DNA of 64,000 nucleotides from Phymorhynchus buccinoides (GCA_017654935.2 CM065690.1:16754703-16818702), one strand, 5' to 3'; positions 32,369 to 44,942 are shown, counted from the stretch's first letter. Notes: generated by a model from the letters alone, not told the origin. Translations and numbers: made by a program.

Positions 32369-32389
32369 CTGCAAGATGATAATAGCATC

Positions 32390-32965
32390 GTAATTTTCGG
32401 GTTATAAGGTGATACTTTTTTCTTCAATTTCGACCTATGCGCCTAATAAACGAGGGCGCCCTATTGGTGAACAACATCATGAGAAGAGAGGCAACGATTG
32501 TCGTGTTCAGTACAGTCTACTGTGAGTCAGATATCGAAAGTGGTCACGAGTTGCTGATACGATGAATACTCACATTAAATTGCTTAAAAATCCCTATTAT
32601 CGTCCGAGATACCATCCAAACAGATGCCATAACCCTTCATTGGATGTAAAAGGCATTGTTCTAGAGCTTAAAATGCCATAATTCTACCAGTTGTCACAAA
32701 GAATTGTCCAAACACATCAACAGGAAGCAGCACAAATGGAAGTTTGATTATTTGAAAGGGGGGCCAACTCGTTTATGACAGCAGTAATGGCGGTCGGGAA
32801 GCGTTTACAGAACGAGTACAGGCTTCAAAGTTTTACTTTCTTTTGCGAGGTGTGTATCGCCTTATAAACGAGGGCGCCTTTTGCTTTCATTTTTTTCAGA
32901 TTTTTCTTGAAAATTGCCCTATTCGCCTTATACACAGCAACGCCTAATGATCCGAAAAATACGGA
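32390..32965. mobile_element. Mariner-like element with TACGG-type ends
   Basis: TCGTAATTTTCGGGTTATAA at the left and GATCCGAAAAATACGGA at the right. Inner repeats GCGCCTAATAAACGAGGGCG and CGCCTTATAAACGAGGGCG. No transposase frame. Confidence 0.65.
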
Positions 32966-33037
32966 AATAGTAATCATAACAATAACATGCAATTCAATGC
33001 ACAGACGACATGGCGACCGAGGGTCGAGTTAGGGTCA

Positions 33038-33182
33038 GGGTTAGGGTTATTATTCCAAAAAGATAATTAGCTGAAAAGGTTCATAAAATACAGCTTTATG
33101 TTTGGTAAGAAAGGCAAAAACGGAAAAATGGAATTAACCGAGAAATGCAAGGGGGGGGTGGCACATCTTTACCTTTACCCAA
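33038..33182 (+). repeat. Solo arm of the 34.3-34.8 kb inverted repeat
   Basis: Starts with GGGTTAGGGTTATTATTCC and runs through TTTGGTAAGAAAGGCAAAAA to GGCACATCTTTACCTTTACC. About 145 bases match each arm of the element at 34340-34802. Confidence 0.85.
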
Positions 33183-33284
33183 TTGTTTTTGGAGGGGTGA
33201 AATTTTGGAGAAAAAAATTAGGCACCGCCTCGTATCTGAGACAAAGGTGCATCTATGCAATAATCGACACAAAACAAATCCCAC

Positions 33285-33448
33285 CTGTCGATGATGAGGG
33301 CGAAGTGTCGCCGGGTGGGGAGGAAGAGGGGGCCCCCGAAGAAGGCAGTGATGTGTCGGTCGTACATGCCCTTGCTGCGCAGACAGGCGCGGTAGCACAC
33401 ACCCAGCGCCAGCACCACTGCCTTTGTCACATCCGACACAGGGCCGCC
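33285..33448 (-). CDS. RNF213: RNF213-like exon 13
   Basis: The exon encodes GGPVSDVTKAVVLALGVCYR, ACLRSKGMYDRHI and FALIIDS (last codon split). The acceptor is GTGCAG and the donor GTGGGA. The ALxLGVCYxA motif is the conserved helix leading into AAA4. Two leftover bases join C of exon 14 to give SCQDVFLDN. Confidence 0.92.
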
Positions 33449-33493
33449 CTGCACATCAAAAGATGAGGGGGGGGGGGAGAGACTTTTTTTTAA

Positions 33494-34112
33494 CCCCGTT
33501 GTTTCTTGGCACCACAATGATTTGACACCCATGTCACTGAAAGGCATCAAATGAAGGTCTGGTATCCAGTGACCTTATGTTCTTAAGATCGGGAGGTAAG
33601 GACAGGCCCTATTTTATGCATGTCACAGACGAATCCCCAATATTGCAGACAAAATCTTTTTTTCTAGTTGGGTAAGCTTAACGGTAAATTTTGGCTGAGG
33701 AGTGGCTAGCGTTGAAAGGGTTAAATTCATTCGCATCGCAATGATTTTGAATTATTCAAAAAGCTCACAAATCACTCCAGCCATACACACTAACAAAAGA
33801 CATAAACAAAAATGAAAGAAGACTACAGGTTTTTACTTCAGGTTTAGTTAGACATAAGGAAGTGGTAGATCGAACTTTTTATACAGAGACTTTACATAGA
33901 CAAACTCTACAGCAATTGGTTTCCTCGCTACAAACCACTACAAACGCAAAGTAAGAGGCAACAATGTGGTCTAAGGGAGCGAATCGACTTCAGAAGTGAC
34001 CAAAGTGTGGTGGTGTGCACACAGATTTACTTCCCTCGAAACAAATTCATCAAATTGACAGCTTTGTATTGATTCCGGCCATATATGGGTGGAATGACTT
34101 GATTGAGTTAAC
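33494..34112. mobile_element. TTAA element followed by TTAACTCATTC element
   Basis: 33494-33721 ends GAAAGGGTTAA; the next element starts at once with TTAAATTCATTCGCATCG and ends GATTGAGTTAAC near 34112. They share one TTAA. Confidence 0.8.
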
Positions 34113-34339
34113 CAAACCCAACACAGCAACAAAAACAGACATGGGTCACATGCCGCTTTTCTCATTACGGTTGAAAGCAAAGCAACAGATCGTTGTGCAG
34201 AAGTTGGCATTGTGACTCCAAAACTGCTTAGTTTAAATTACAGTCAGAATTTGATCACAAGTCAAAGAGAAGAAAGCATTTATTTGAAGTTGAACGATAA
34301 ACATGCAGTATTATCGCCACTTAAAACAAACAAAAAACA

Positions 34340-34802
34340 ACACAATAAGATTTGGTAAAGGTCAAGATGTGCCCCCCCCCCCCCCCCCCCCTGCATTTCT
34401 CGGTTAATTCCATTTTCCCGTTTTTGCCTTTCTTACCAAACATAAAGCTGTATTTTATTAACCTTTTTCAGCTAATAACCTTTTTGGAATACTAACCCTA
34501 TCCCTAACCCTAGGCCATTATCTAATAGCCTCCCCCCCCTATGTACACTACTGCAGTACACGGCGCCATTTGTCACAGTTGTGGTTCATTGTGTTTTCCA
34601 TCTTATCGGGGGGGGGGGGGGGGGGGGGGGGGAGGGTAGGGTTAGGCTTAGGGCTAGGGTTAGGGTTAGTAATCCAAAATGGTTATTAGCTAAAAATGTT
34701 CCTAAAATACAGCTTTATGTTTGGTAAGAAAGGCAAAAACGAAAAATTGCAATTAACGGAGAAATGCAGGGGGGTGGCACATCTTTACCTTTACCTAAGA
34801 TT
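34340..34802. mobile_element. Inverted-repeat element with telomere-like inner sequence
   Basis: The outer arms are inverted copies of about 160 bases (GGTAAAGGTCAAGATGTGCC / GGCACATCTTTACCTTTACC). Inside each arm is a poly-C or poly-G run and CCTAACCCTA / TAGGGTTAGGG. The loop holds a 20-plus G tract. Confidence 0.75.
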
Positions 34803-34824
34803 TTTTTTATAAATTCAACCTAGC

Positions 34825-34868
34825 ACACTAACAACTCTAGCACACATGCACACACACATACACATTCT

Positions 34869-34903
<35 letters not shown>

Positions 34904-35265
34904 GCACACACACACACAATCTCTCTCTCTTTCACACACACACAATCTCTCCCTTCTCTCTTTCACTCTTTCACACTCAAAACGCGCGCACATACACACA
35001 CGCACCAAACGTAAAACCAAACCTCATACCGGATCATTGTCATTTTAAAATTCAATCTGCAGACATTAATCAACAACTCTAAGCACACATGCACACACAC
35101 ATACACATTCTCTCTCTCTCTCACACGCACACACACAATCTCTCTCTCTATCTTTTTCACACACACACACAATCTCTCTCTCTCTCTCTTTCACGCTCAA
35201 AACGCGTGCACATACACACGCAACGCACCAAATATAAAACCAAATCTCATACCGGATCATTGTTG
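34825..35265 (-). repeat. Two tandem copies of exon 12 end plus donor and CA/TC tract
   Basis: Both copies run from an AACTCT(A)AGCACACATGCACA lead through CA and TC tracts to CCTCATACCGGATCATTG-like ends. The right end of copy 2 is the true donor and last 12 exon bases at 35253; copy 1 has the same donor near 35029-35045. The period is about 220 bases. Confidence 0.8.
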
Positions 35266-35630
35266 CTCCCACGGCACTCATTCCGAGTTCCAGCTCGCAG
35301 CCCAGCCTCCGCTTGTTCAGGTGGATCATCGTAATCCTGCCCCAGGCTGAGATCTTCCGAAACAAGGTCACCGTCACCCTGCTCGTACTGACCACCCCCA
35401 TCATCATCATCACCATCATCATAGTAATCGTCATCATCATCATCATAGTCATCATCATCACCATGGCCATCATCGTCATGGCCCAGCCCCTCATTCTGTG
35501 CAGTCGCATCATGGAGTTTGAGGTCCAGCAGCACAAAGAGGACGCCGGAGGTTCGAGCCTCCTGCAGGAACCAGGCTGTCACCTGCAGCGCCCGATCCAC
35601 GTCACGCAGGCTGACAAAACTGCACTCGTC
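35253..35630 (-). CDS. RNF213: RNF213-like exon 12 with acidic insert and repeat-derived end
   Basis: The exon starts DECSFVSLRDVDRALQVTAW, the conserved SFVSLRDVER element. After LDLKLHDATAQNEGLGH it becomes a run of D, Y and G residues (about 32 residues, plus-strand ATC/CAT triplets), then EQGDGDLVSEDLSLGQDYDD. The last part, EQAEAGLRAGTRNECRGSNN, is encoded by DNA shared with dispersed repeats at about 21.58 and 49.49 kb. The acceptor is CTTCAG and the donor GTATGA. The frame is open throughout and fits both neighbours. A shorter isoform ending before the repeat-derived part cannot be excluded. Confidence 0.82.
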
Positions 35631-35929
35631 CTGAAGCAACAACAACAACAGGTGGCATGCAAGTGATGCTCACATACGATTGCATTCTATTCTATGTGTT
35701 CTTCTTACTTTATCCTAATCCTTTTTTTTATGTGCAGATGCATTATTATTATATTGAATAATCATGGTTTCTTTTTACATGTCCCATAAAGTTTGATGTG
35801 TTGGGTATTTCGTTATTATGTTCTTATTGTAGATGTGTTTATGCCGTGCCACAAATCAATGTCTCACTTTTGAGATAACAAAGTAGTCATGAGGAAGGGT
35901 GCGCGTGCATATGGGTGCAGTTGTATACA

Positions 35930-37660
<1,731 letters not shown>

Positions 37661-37849
37661 TGATATGTTACTTCTCGTGTGCATTGTGTTTTATTGTGAT
37701 GGCAAAGAAAATTTCCTTGTTCATTTTAATGAGGATAATAAATATTGATTGATTGACAACAACACAAGAGCATGGTTGATTAGACTAATAATTAGTCACC
37801 CACAAGAAGTAAAAAAAAAATTTTTTTAACTTAGAAGCGGCAAAGATAA

Positions 37850-38270
37850 TTGGGAGAGGGGGGGGGGGGGGGGGGGCAAAAATTAAGGAGAAAAATTCAA
37901 TATTAACTTTTTATGAGCCTATCATCCCAAGTGGGGATACTGGGGGGGGGGGGGGGGGGGGGGTGGGGGGGTCTTTCGCACAAATAGTTCTCCCACTTTC
38001 TGAAAGTTCTGCGCTTGTAACTTCCTCTAATCTATCACTCTCTTTGCACTCTGCCTTTCTCCCTTTGCTTACTGTCATCCGCTATCTTTCTGGTCCACTC
38101 TCCTGCCTTTCTTCTGCAAATTCTTACCAAAAAAATGTCTCTAGCGAAGACGGACACGCTGGGCCTTACTATTTCTTAGGTGCATAACACCAGCATGACA
38201 CATCTGCGATCATATGACAGGAGACTGTCTTGAGTGATCAAAGAAGAAGAAGACGAAGACGAAGACTAGC
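37850..38270 (+). repeat. G-tracts and CTTCCTCTAATCT dispersed repeat
   Basis: Poly-G runs at 37858-37877 and 37943-37972, followed by a copy of the dispersed repeat ending in GAAGAAGAAG and GACGAAGACGAAGAC. Confidence 0.75.
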
Positions 38271-38407
38271 CTATGAAAAAGGCACAGAGCATCAGCAAAG
38301 AGTACAGTATTTTTCAGACTATAAGGTGATATGTTTTCCCCAGATTAGACCCCTGCGCCTTATAATGTGACTAATAATATAGTCAGAAACCAAAATAATA
38401 ATAATAA

Positions 38408-38856
38408 CTAGCGCAACGCCGAGTACCAGTAACGCCTAGTAACGGTAACGCCTAGTAACGGTAACGCCTAGTAACGGTAACGCCAAGTACTGGTAACGCT
38501 GAGTACAGCAAATTTGAAGCGATTCGGTTAAGAAACGGCGGAGTCGTATAGCACGCGTGTTACTGAACTGATTCGCTTCCGGTTTGGTACACGGATAGTC
38601 ACCGTCCCCGGTCATCTTCCTGCCAAATTCGAAGGCAATCGGTCCAGAAACACCAGAGATACGGGCGCCGAGAGGCCGGCGGATGCACGTTTGCCGAACC
38701 GCGCAAATGACACGGCCGCCTCAGTTGCCGTTGCCATCGCCCCATTAGGGCTCACAGCAAATTTGAAGCAATTCGGTCGAAAAATGGCAGAGTTATAAGG
38801 CCCGTTTTGTGTTTCAGACACACACACGGACGGACACTTGGCTTTTTACTATATGA
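38408..38856 (-). mobile_element. Helitron-like element, second copy
   Basis: Reverse complement starts TCATATAGTAAAAAGCC and ends GGCGTTGCGCTAG, the same termini as 3586-4031, flanked by A and T. It carries the same GGCGTTAC repeats and ACACACAAAC-type tract. Confidence 0.8.
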
Positions 38857-39243
38857 TGGGCATTTCTAGCGCTTCATCTTAAATAATCCCTAAGCGCTTA
38901 CAATAATAAATAAGTTATTAATAAATTAATTTACCGCCAATAGAAACAAGAGAACGTCAAAAATATGTTAAACACGTGCACACACACACACACATATAGA
39001 CACATGCACGCGCACACACACAATAATTGCACCCACACAAAAACACGCGCGCACCCACGAACGCATGCACGCGCACACACACGTGCATGGAAGGGACAAA
39101 GTACTTTGAAAGGAAATAAAGCAGACTATAATAACAAAATCTGAATTTTGTGTCAATGTTTTTTGTAGTTTTTTGGGGGGATAGGGTCATAATCCGAAAA
39201 ATACGGTCACGTGAGGACAAGAATCCTGAAGTCGTTGGCTTAC

Positions 39244-39339
39244 CTGCAGCTGGCGCATGAACTCCTGGGACTCCATCAGCAGGTTGCACATCACCTCCAC
39301 ACCTGCCTCCGTCACACCTGGCAGCTGCCCGCTGGTCAC
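39244..39339 (-). CDS. RNF213: RNF213-like exon 11
   Basis: The exon encodes VTSGQLPGVTEAGVEVMCNL and LMESQEFMRQLQ, exactly 32 codons, phase 0 on both sides. The acceptor is CTCAG and the donor GTAAGC. The S-Q-x-FMR ending directly before DECSFVSLRDV (exon 12) is as in RNF213. Confidence 0.93.
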
Positions 39340-39744
39340 CTGAGAGAGCAATACAGGTCATCATCGTCAACAGGACAATGGCCAGACGATTCACATCGCA
39401 ATCAAGAGAAACTACTTTTCACGTCCGTCCATTACTCGGCTACATATTATGGGTTTCATACATTTTTTTGAAAATTTTAATTCATATTTTTTAGAGATTT
39501 TTTTTTTTCCAATGCACATTGTGAATATACAGACAGAAAACAGCTGCAATAAGTAAAATTAAACTCAACATCGAACAATGTTTCTAAGAGCAGCATCACA
39601 TCAACTACAATGACAACAACTACATACGAGACAAATAAAAAGATAGCAAAAAAAACCACAATAATAACAAAAAAACCACACACAATAAGAATGCAATACA
39701 GAGTGGGTACAACCCAATGTTTCAAATATTAGTTATGGGTTTCA

Positions 39745-40255
39745 TAATTAACCCATTCACATCGCAGCGATTTTGAATTATTAAAAAAAACACTCACAAA
39801 TCACTCCAGCCATACACACAAACAAAACGTACATAAACAAAAGGAGAAATGAAAGAAGATTACAGGTTTTTACTTCAGGTTTAGACATAGGGAAGTGGTA
39901 GATCAGACTGTTTTATATATAGACTTTCCCCACAACAAACCGCTACAAAAGCATCGTCAGAGGCAAAATTGTGGTCTAAGGGAGTGAAGCGAGTTTATAA
40001 GTGACCAAGGTATTGTGTGCACACAGACTTACTTCCCTTGAAGCAAATGTATCAAATTGACAGCTATCTATTCCGGACAAATATGGCCGGAACGACTTGA
40101 ACGAGTTAACTCGTCTCACGCCATCGCAGAGTCAAAGAGAGAGAGAGAGACAGACTAGAGGAAGGAAGTTACAAGCACAGGACTTCCAGAAGATGGGGGA
40201 ACTATTTGTACAGAAGACCCACCACCCTGGTATCCCCACGGGGAGATTAGATTAC
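39745..40255 (-). mobile_element. TTAACTCATTC-family element and dispersed repeat
   Basis: 39745-40109 runs from TTAACCCATTCACATCGCAG to GACTTGAACGAGTTAA. 40120-40255 is a minus copy of the GAACTTCCAGAAGGTGGGGG family. Confidence 0.8.
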
Positions 40256-40296
40256 GACAACCAAAAACACGTGTAGCCTGCCCCCGCATCACTCAC

Positions 40297-40430
40297 ATAG
40301 CGTCGGACCATCTGGCGGATGTAGAGTTCCTCCACGCGGGTGTTGAGCTGTCCAAAGTCCCACACCAGGGGCAGCATGCTCTGGGGCAGGGGCTGCACCC
40401 GGTACACCAGGCGCCGCATGGGCACACGGC
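40297..40430 (-). CDS. RNF213: RNF213-like exon 10
   Basis: The exon encodes RVPMRRLVYRVQPLPQSMLP, LVWDFGQLNTRVEE and IRQMVRRY. The acceptor is GTTCAG and the donor GTGAGT. The pattern PMR-x-LVYRV-x-PLP, then VWD-x-G-x-L, is an RNF213 hallmark (AAA3 lid and linker). Phase is 2 bases at the start and 0 at the end. Confidence 0.95.
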
Positions 40431-40552
40431 CTGAACGAACATACACCCTTTGATCACTCACAATGCTCTTCACTCGAAGGACTCGCATCACTGAGGAGCA
40501 GGGGCTCCGCGATTGGCCCACCGGTAAGATAACACTGAGACCTATAATGATA

Positions 40553-41066
40553 TCTAATGGAACCTCCCTAATTAAGACCTTCAAAAATCATCAAAAATGA
40601 GGTCTTATTGGCCAATGCAACTAGGGTTATTAATGCCCTTGATGGCAACAGTTAAGCCCTTGTTGGTCAGTATCCAAAAGGGCATTCACTCTTGCAAAAG
40701 GCAGCCATTCAGTGGCCTCAAATAGGGTTATTGGTGAGATTTATTCCCTTGTTTGGTCAGTACTCAAGCATTTCCCCCCACCCACCAAGGGCATTCACTC
40801 TTGCAAAAGGCAGCCATTCAGTGGCCTCAAATAGGGTTATTGGAGAGAGTTATTCCCTTGTTTGGTCAGTACTCAAGCATTTCCCCCCACCCACCAAGGG
40901 CATTCACTCTTGCAAAAGATGGTCATTGCAGTGGCCAATAAGGGAGGGGTCTTATAAGGGAGGTAATTTTTAATACTTACAAAGAAGGGAAATGCATCAG
41001 AGAAGTAGGTCCTATGTGGGAGGGAGTCTAATAATGGGAGATCTTATAAGGGAGGTTACTCTGTAC
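40553..41066. mobile_element. TACAGTGGAACC-type element with internal 109-base triplication
   Basis: Ends AATGGAACCTCCCTAATTAA and GGGAGGTTACTCTGTAC. Inside, GGCATTCACTCTTGCAAAAG recurs at 40681, 40790 and 40899, exactly 109 bases apart. Confidence 0.8.
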
Positions 41067-41574
41067 AACAATGGAAAATCATATCTCGTTGGTCAGTCTT
41101 TTGTGCATGACGACGACTCTCAAATTGGAGGTGTTCCACTGGCTCCTAGTATTATTTGGAATTCAGTTGGCCTTTGGGGACCTTCCCCAACACAAACTTG
41201 TCCTAAAAAACCCAACTCTTGGGTGAGAGAGTGATCATGTCTGCTTGTAAAGGTTGCTTCACTACAACACATACAAGCCCAGCTTTCCAGAAACGCAGTT
41301 GCCTCCTCTTGAGGTTATATTTAGACATGACTGACTTAGCACAGACACTCAGCAATACAAGAGGTACCAATGAAAGAACAAACGAAAAACTTTTATTGAG
41401 GGAAAAAAAGTAAGCACACAATGGGCTTTTTTACATCTTGCCCTCAAACAAACATGCAAGAAAATCAATATATTCAACACAAAAATAATGAAGAAGCATG
41501 CAAAAAGTAATCATCGAAGAATTATCCATGAAGAAGAAAAAATAGATACAACAAAACCGTCTATCTACCCCCCC

Positions 41575-41603
41575 CCCCCCCCCCCACCCACTCTCACACA
41601 CAC

Positions 41604-41694
<91 letters not shown>

Positions 41695-41695
41695 G
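41575..41695. repeat. GA microsatellite
   Basis: A pure GA tract of about 85 bases following a C-tract. Confidence 0.95.
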
Positions 41696-41848
41696 CATGA
41701 AATAAGGGAAATACAAAACTTGTTAATAATTTAACAACAACAAAATTTAACAAGTAGATAATATGCATACATGTCAACATATCAAAAGTGGAAACAATAA
41801 AAGAACCCCGATACTTTTAACTAAGAGAACCATACAAAATCATATATA

Positions 41849-42585
41849 CCATATTTTACGGACTATAAGGCGATACTTTCTTTCCCCCAGACTGAGACCC
41901 CTGAGCCTTATACTATGAAAAAAAAATAGTAGAAAAGTGTAGTACAGACAAACCTCTATTTTAAGACTTCCAAAATGTCCGGAAAAATCGGTCGTAAATT
42001 GGAGGGGTCGTATGACGGAGGTTTTCACTGGCAGCCGTAGAATGAAAAAGTTCAGCACAGTTCATACTCTCTTCTTCATGCACACATACAATCATATTAA
42101 AACTGGATTTGGGTATTTCCAACTCCATAGGATTGTGCAATCGATGTATTACAGTTTCACTTCGCCGACTTCTGTTAATCACCTCCACTCTCGTCCAAAG
42201 TCAGTGGTTTTCTTTTTCAAAGTCAGTGGTTTTCGTGCTTTTCCTACGCTTTCCGCCATCTTTTCTACAACAAGGGAAGCGACTCCGCTTTCAGGCCCTT
42301 GACCGTGGTTGTTTCCCTTTGCTCGAAGTCTATGCAGACGACAACAACGGTCGTAAAAACCAACAAAATGGCGGTCGTAAGTCGCGTTTTAGAGGAAGTC
42401 GTTTAAGAGAGGTCGTTTACATAGTAAAATGCATCCGTGCCAACAAATCCGGTCTCAAATGAGAGGTGGTCGCTTAACAGAGGGTCGTAAAATAGGGGTT
42501 TGTCTGTAACAGAATCTGAACTTTGTGTAAAATTTTGGGGGTGCCCAATATAATAAGGTGCGCCTTATAGTCCGAAAAATACGGT
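41849..42585. mobile_element. Mariner-like element nested in a mariner-like element
   Basis: Outer ends ACCATATTTTACGGACTATA / TATAGTCCGAAAAATACGGT. Inner element 41943-42508 with ends TACAGACAAACCTCTATTTT / AAAATAGGGGTTTGTCTGTA and a TA target. No intact frame. Confidence 0.8.
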
Positions 42586-42691
42586 ATATCATATTCATTC
42601 TACATTCATTAATCCAGTCAGTGAACGCCATACCTATCTACCAACATTTTATATGCAGTGAAGGCAAACAATTTGCGATATATTGACTGAC

Positions 42692-42774
42692 CCAGTTTGT
42701 CCACTGTCTTGTCCGCGTCCACGTGGTACCCCAGGCCTGCGTTCTCCAGACGTTCTATCAGATCCTCGGAATGT
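42692..42774 (-). CDS. RNF213: RNF213-like exon 9
   Basis: The exon encodes HSEDLIERLENAGLGYHV, DADKTVDKL and a split glycine. The acceptor is TGCAG and the donor GTCAGT. Joined to exon 8 it reads CNPYRKHSEDLIERLE, the conserved turn after sensor 1 in AAA3. It is the last exon of the large part of this module. Confidence 0.95.
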
Positions 42775-42865
42775 CTGCACACACAGTGCTTCAACATCAA
42801 CATTAACATCAACATGCACATAATGTTAGCATCTATGTTAACATACATTCCATTCCAAGGGAGAA

Positions 42866-43285
42866 AGATGGCAGAGTGGCTAAGACATTCGCCTGCCAAA
42901 TGTAATGCGTGACTGCAGCGAGAGTGACCCGGGTTCGAATCCCGGCCTCGCCCTTTCTTTCTAGTTTGACAGGAAAATCAAACTGAACGTCCAGTCCACT
43001 TAAAGCTAGTGTGACCCGTGCGCTTTACGTACGTAAAAATCCCACGGCAGTTGAAAGTCGGTAAGAGCAGGGAGAAATCCCGCTGCCTGGCATGGCCAAA
43101 TTGATAGCTAGGTTTTCCAAGTGTGCCCCCCCCCCCTCCTCACCCTGTCCCCCCCCCCCCCCCCTTTTTCCCCATTTTTTTAGGTAGGTGCTGCACTTGC
43201 GGCGACGCGCTCTCCGGGGGAGAGCAGCCCGAATTTCACAGAGATAAGTCTCTGTGACTAGAATATACCAAATACCAAAATTAAT
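42866..43285 (+). mobile_element. tRNA-derived SINE (A and B boxes visible)
   Basis: GGCAGAGTGGCTAAGACATT gives an A-box-like TGGCTAAGAC; GGGTTCGAATCCCGGCC is a perfect B box. The tail GAATTTCACAGAGATAAGTC then TCTGTGACTAGAATATACC is shared with 10955-11050. Long C-tracts lie in the body. Confidence 0.85.
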
Positions 43286-43376
43286 ATTGCGATTATCAAC
43301 AGGAAATCAACATCACAATACTGAATAGCACAGTTCATTAACACACTTTTTTTTTTAAACCCAGAAGTTGGAATCA

Positions 43377-43776
43377 TTAACTCATTCAAGTCGTTCCAGC
43401 CATATATGTCCAGAATTAATAGATAGCTGTCAATTTGATGCATTTGCTTCAAGGGAAGCAAATCTGTGTGCACACCATACCTTGGTCACTTATAAACTCG
43501 CTTCATTCCCTTAGACCACAATTTTGCCTCTGACTTTGCTTTTATAGTGGTTTGTTGTGGTGGAACCAATCGGTGTAGAGTTTTTCTGTATAAAGTCTAT
43601 ATATAAAACAGTCTGATCTACCACTTCCCTATGTCTAAACCTGAAGTAAAAACACGTAATCTTCTTTCATTTCTCCTTTTGTTTATGCATGCTTCTGTTT
43701 GTGTGTATGGCCAAAATGATTTTGATTTGTGAGTTTTTGTCAATAATTCAAAATCGTTGCGATGCGAACGAGTTAA
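43377..43776 (+). mobile_element. TTAACTCATTC-family element
   Basis: TTAACTCATTCAAGTCGTTC to GCGATGCGAACGAGTTAA. 43780-44160 after it shows only degenerate sequence, possibly old copies of the exon 8 array. Confidence 0.85.
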
Positions 43777-44159
43777 GTTTATCAATGGTTAACTGATGAC
43801 GGCTACTTTCTTTAGGGGTTACATGAATTAAAGATCATTTACATCATCAGAGATTATTTTACTTTCCAGTTGTCTTGAGACTGTATGGTAAACATGTGAC
43901 GGACAAGGCTGCAAATTATCCTGCTTTTTATAAGGGACGCATGAGGCCATCATGTAAAAAAAAACCACTTGTAAAGGCTGCTCACGGCCACTATCTTCAC
44001 ACTGTCTTACTTTCAGCAAAGGTAGCATGCAGATGCCATCCTCAAAATCAATATATATACCAACGGTTTACAGATGTTCTTACTTTTTTGTTAGGGTTGC
44101 ATAGTTAACAGATAACTTGACTGAGCCACAGATTGACTTGCTTTCAGCATGGGATGAAT

Positions 44160-44694
44160 CATTTCTATTCTTGTTTTGGGGTTGTTTTTTTCTTCTGCAA
44201 ACATGCATGCTTAAACCATGACTGACCAGGCCACATTTTTTAGTAGTTGCATGCAGCCACCATCTGCAGATTGATTTTTGTAAGGGGGGGTTGCATAATC
44301 ACAGATAATTTATTGCATTGCAGATGGATATCTGACTTTCTGTAGGGGTTACAGGCAGCCACCATCTGCAGATTGATTTCTGCAGGGGGGGGGGGTTGCA
44401 TAATTATAGATAATTTATTGCACTGCAGATGAATATCTCACTTTCTGCAGGTTGATTTTTGTAGGGTGGTTGCATAATTATTTATAGATAATTTATTAAA
44501 ATTGCAGATGAATATCTCACTTTCTGTAGGGGTTGCATGCAACCACCATCTGCAGATTGATTTTTGTAGGGGGGTTGCATAACTACAGATAATTTACAAC
44601 ATTGCAGATGAATATCTCACTTTCTGCAGAATGATTTTTGTCGGGTGGTTGCATAATTACAGATAATTTATAGCATTGCAGATGAATATCTCAC
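44160..44694 (-). repeat. Decayed tandem copies of exon 8 end and donor
   Basis: Plus-strand strings TCACTTTCTGTAGGGGTTGC and CAGCCACCATCTGCAG at about 44338-44375 and 44515-44555 repeat the true exon end at 44695-44733, with a period near 177 bases. Partial copies lie between. The copies are separated by TTGCATAATTACAGATAATTT. Copies keep the GTGAGA or GTCAGA donor-like site but drift from the exon sequence (CTGCAG in place of CTTCAG). Confidence 0.85.
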
Positions 44695-44942
44695 TTTCTG
44701 TAAGGGTTGCAGGCAGCCACCATCTTCAGACTGGAGGCCAGGTTGACGGGTTCCCCATCCAGCGATCCGTCGCACATGACCTCCTTGATGACCCCGATGG
44801 CCTCCGTCGTGTTGGCCTCATCGAAGAACAGCACTGTGTAGACGGGCCGCCCCCGGCCCAGTCGGGCCTCATTCTTATGGGCCAGCGCCTCGGCCTGACG
44901 CACCTTTTGGATGATGTCCTGGCCCGTGGTGCCTCCGTGGAC
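44695..44942 (-). CDS. RNF213: RNF213-like exon 8, AAA3 Walker B and sensor region
   Basis: The exon encodes VHGGTTGQDIIQKVRQAEAL, then TVLFFDEANTTEAIGVIKEV, MCDGSLDGEP and LKMVAACNPYRK. FFDEANTT is the Walker B with its catalytic glutamate, and VAACNPYR carries the sensor-1 asparagine. The acceptor is AACCAG and the donor GTGAGA. The end of the exon (MVAACNPYRK plus donor) is copied several times in the following intron. Confidence 0.97.

Noticed and set aside
34480..34690. A chromosome end or telomere
   Set aside because: Only a few TTAGGG-like units, in opposite orientations inside an inverted repeat, with gene sequence continuing on both sides.
42866..42955. A genuine tRNA gene
   Set aside because: A and B boxes are present, but the anticodon arm does not fold clearly and the sequence continues into a SINE body and tail shared with other loci.
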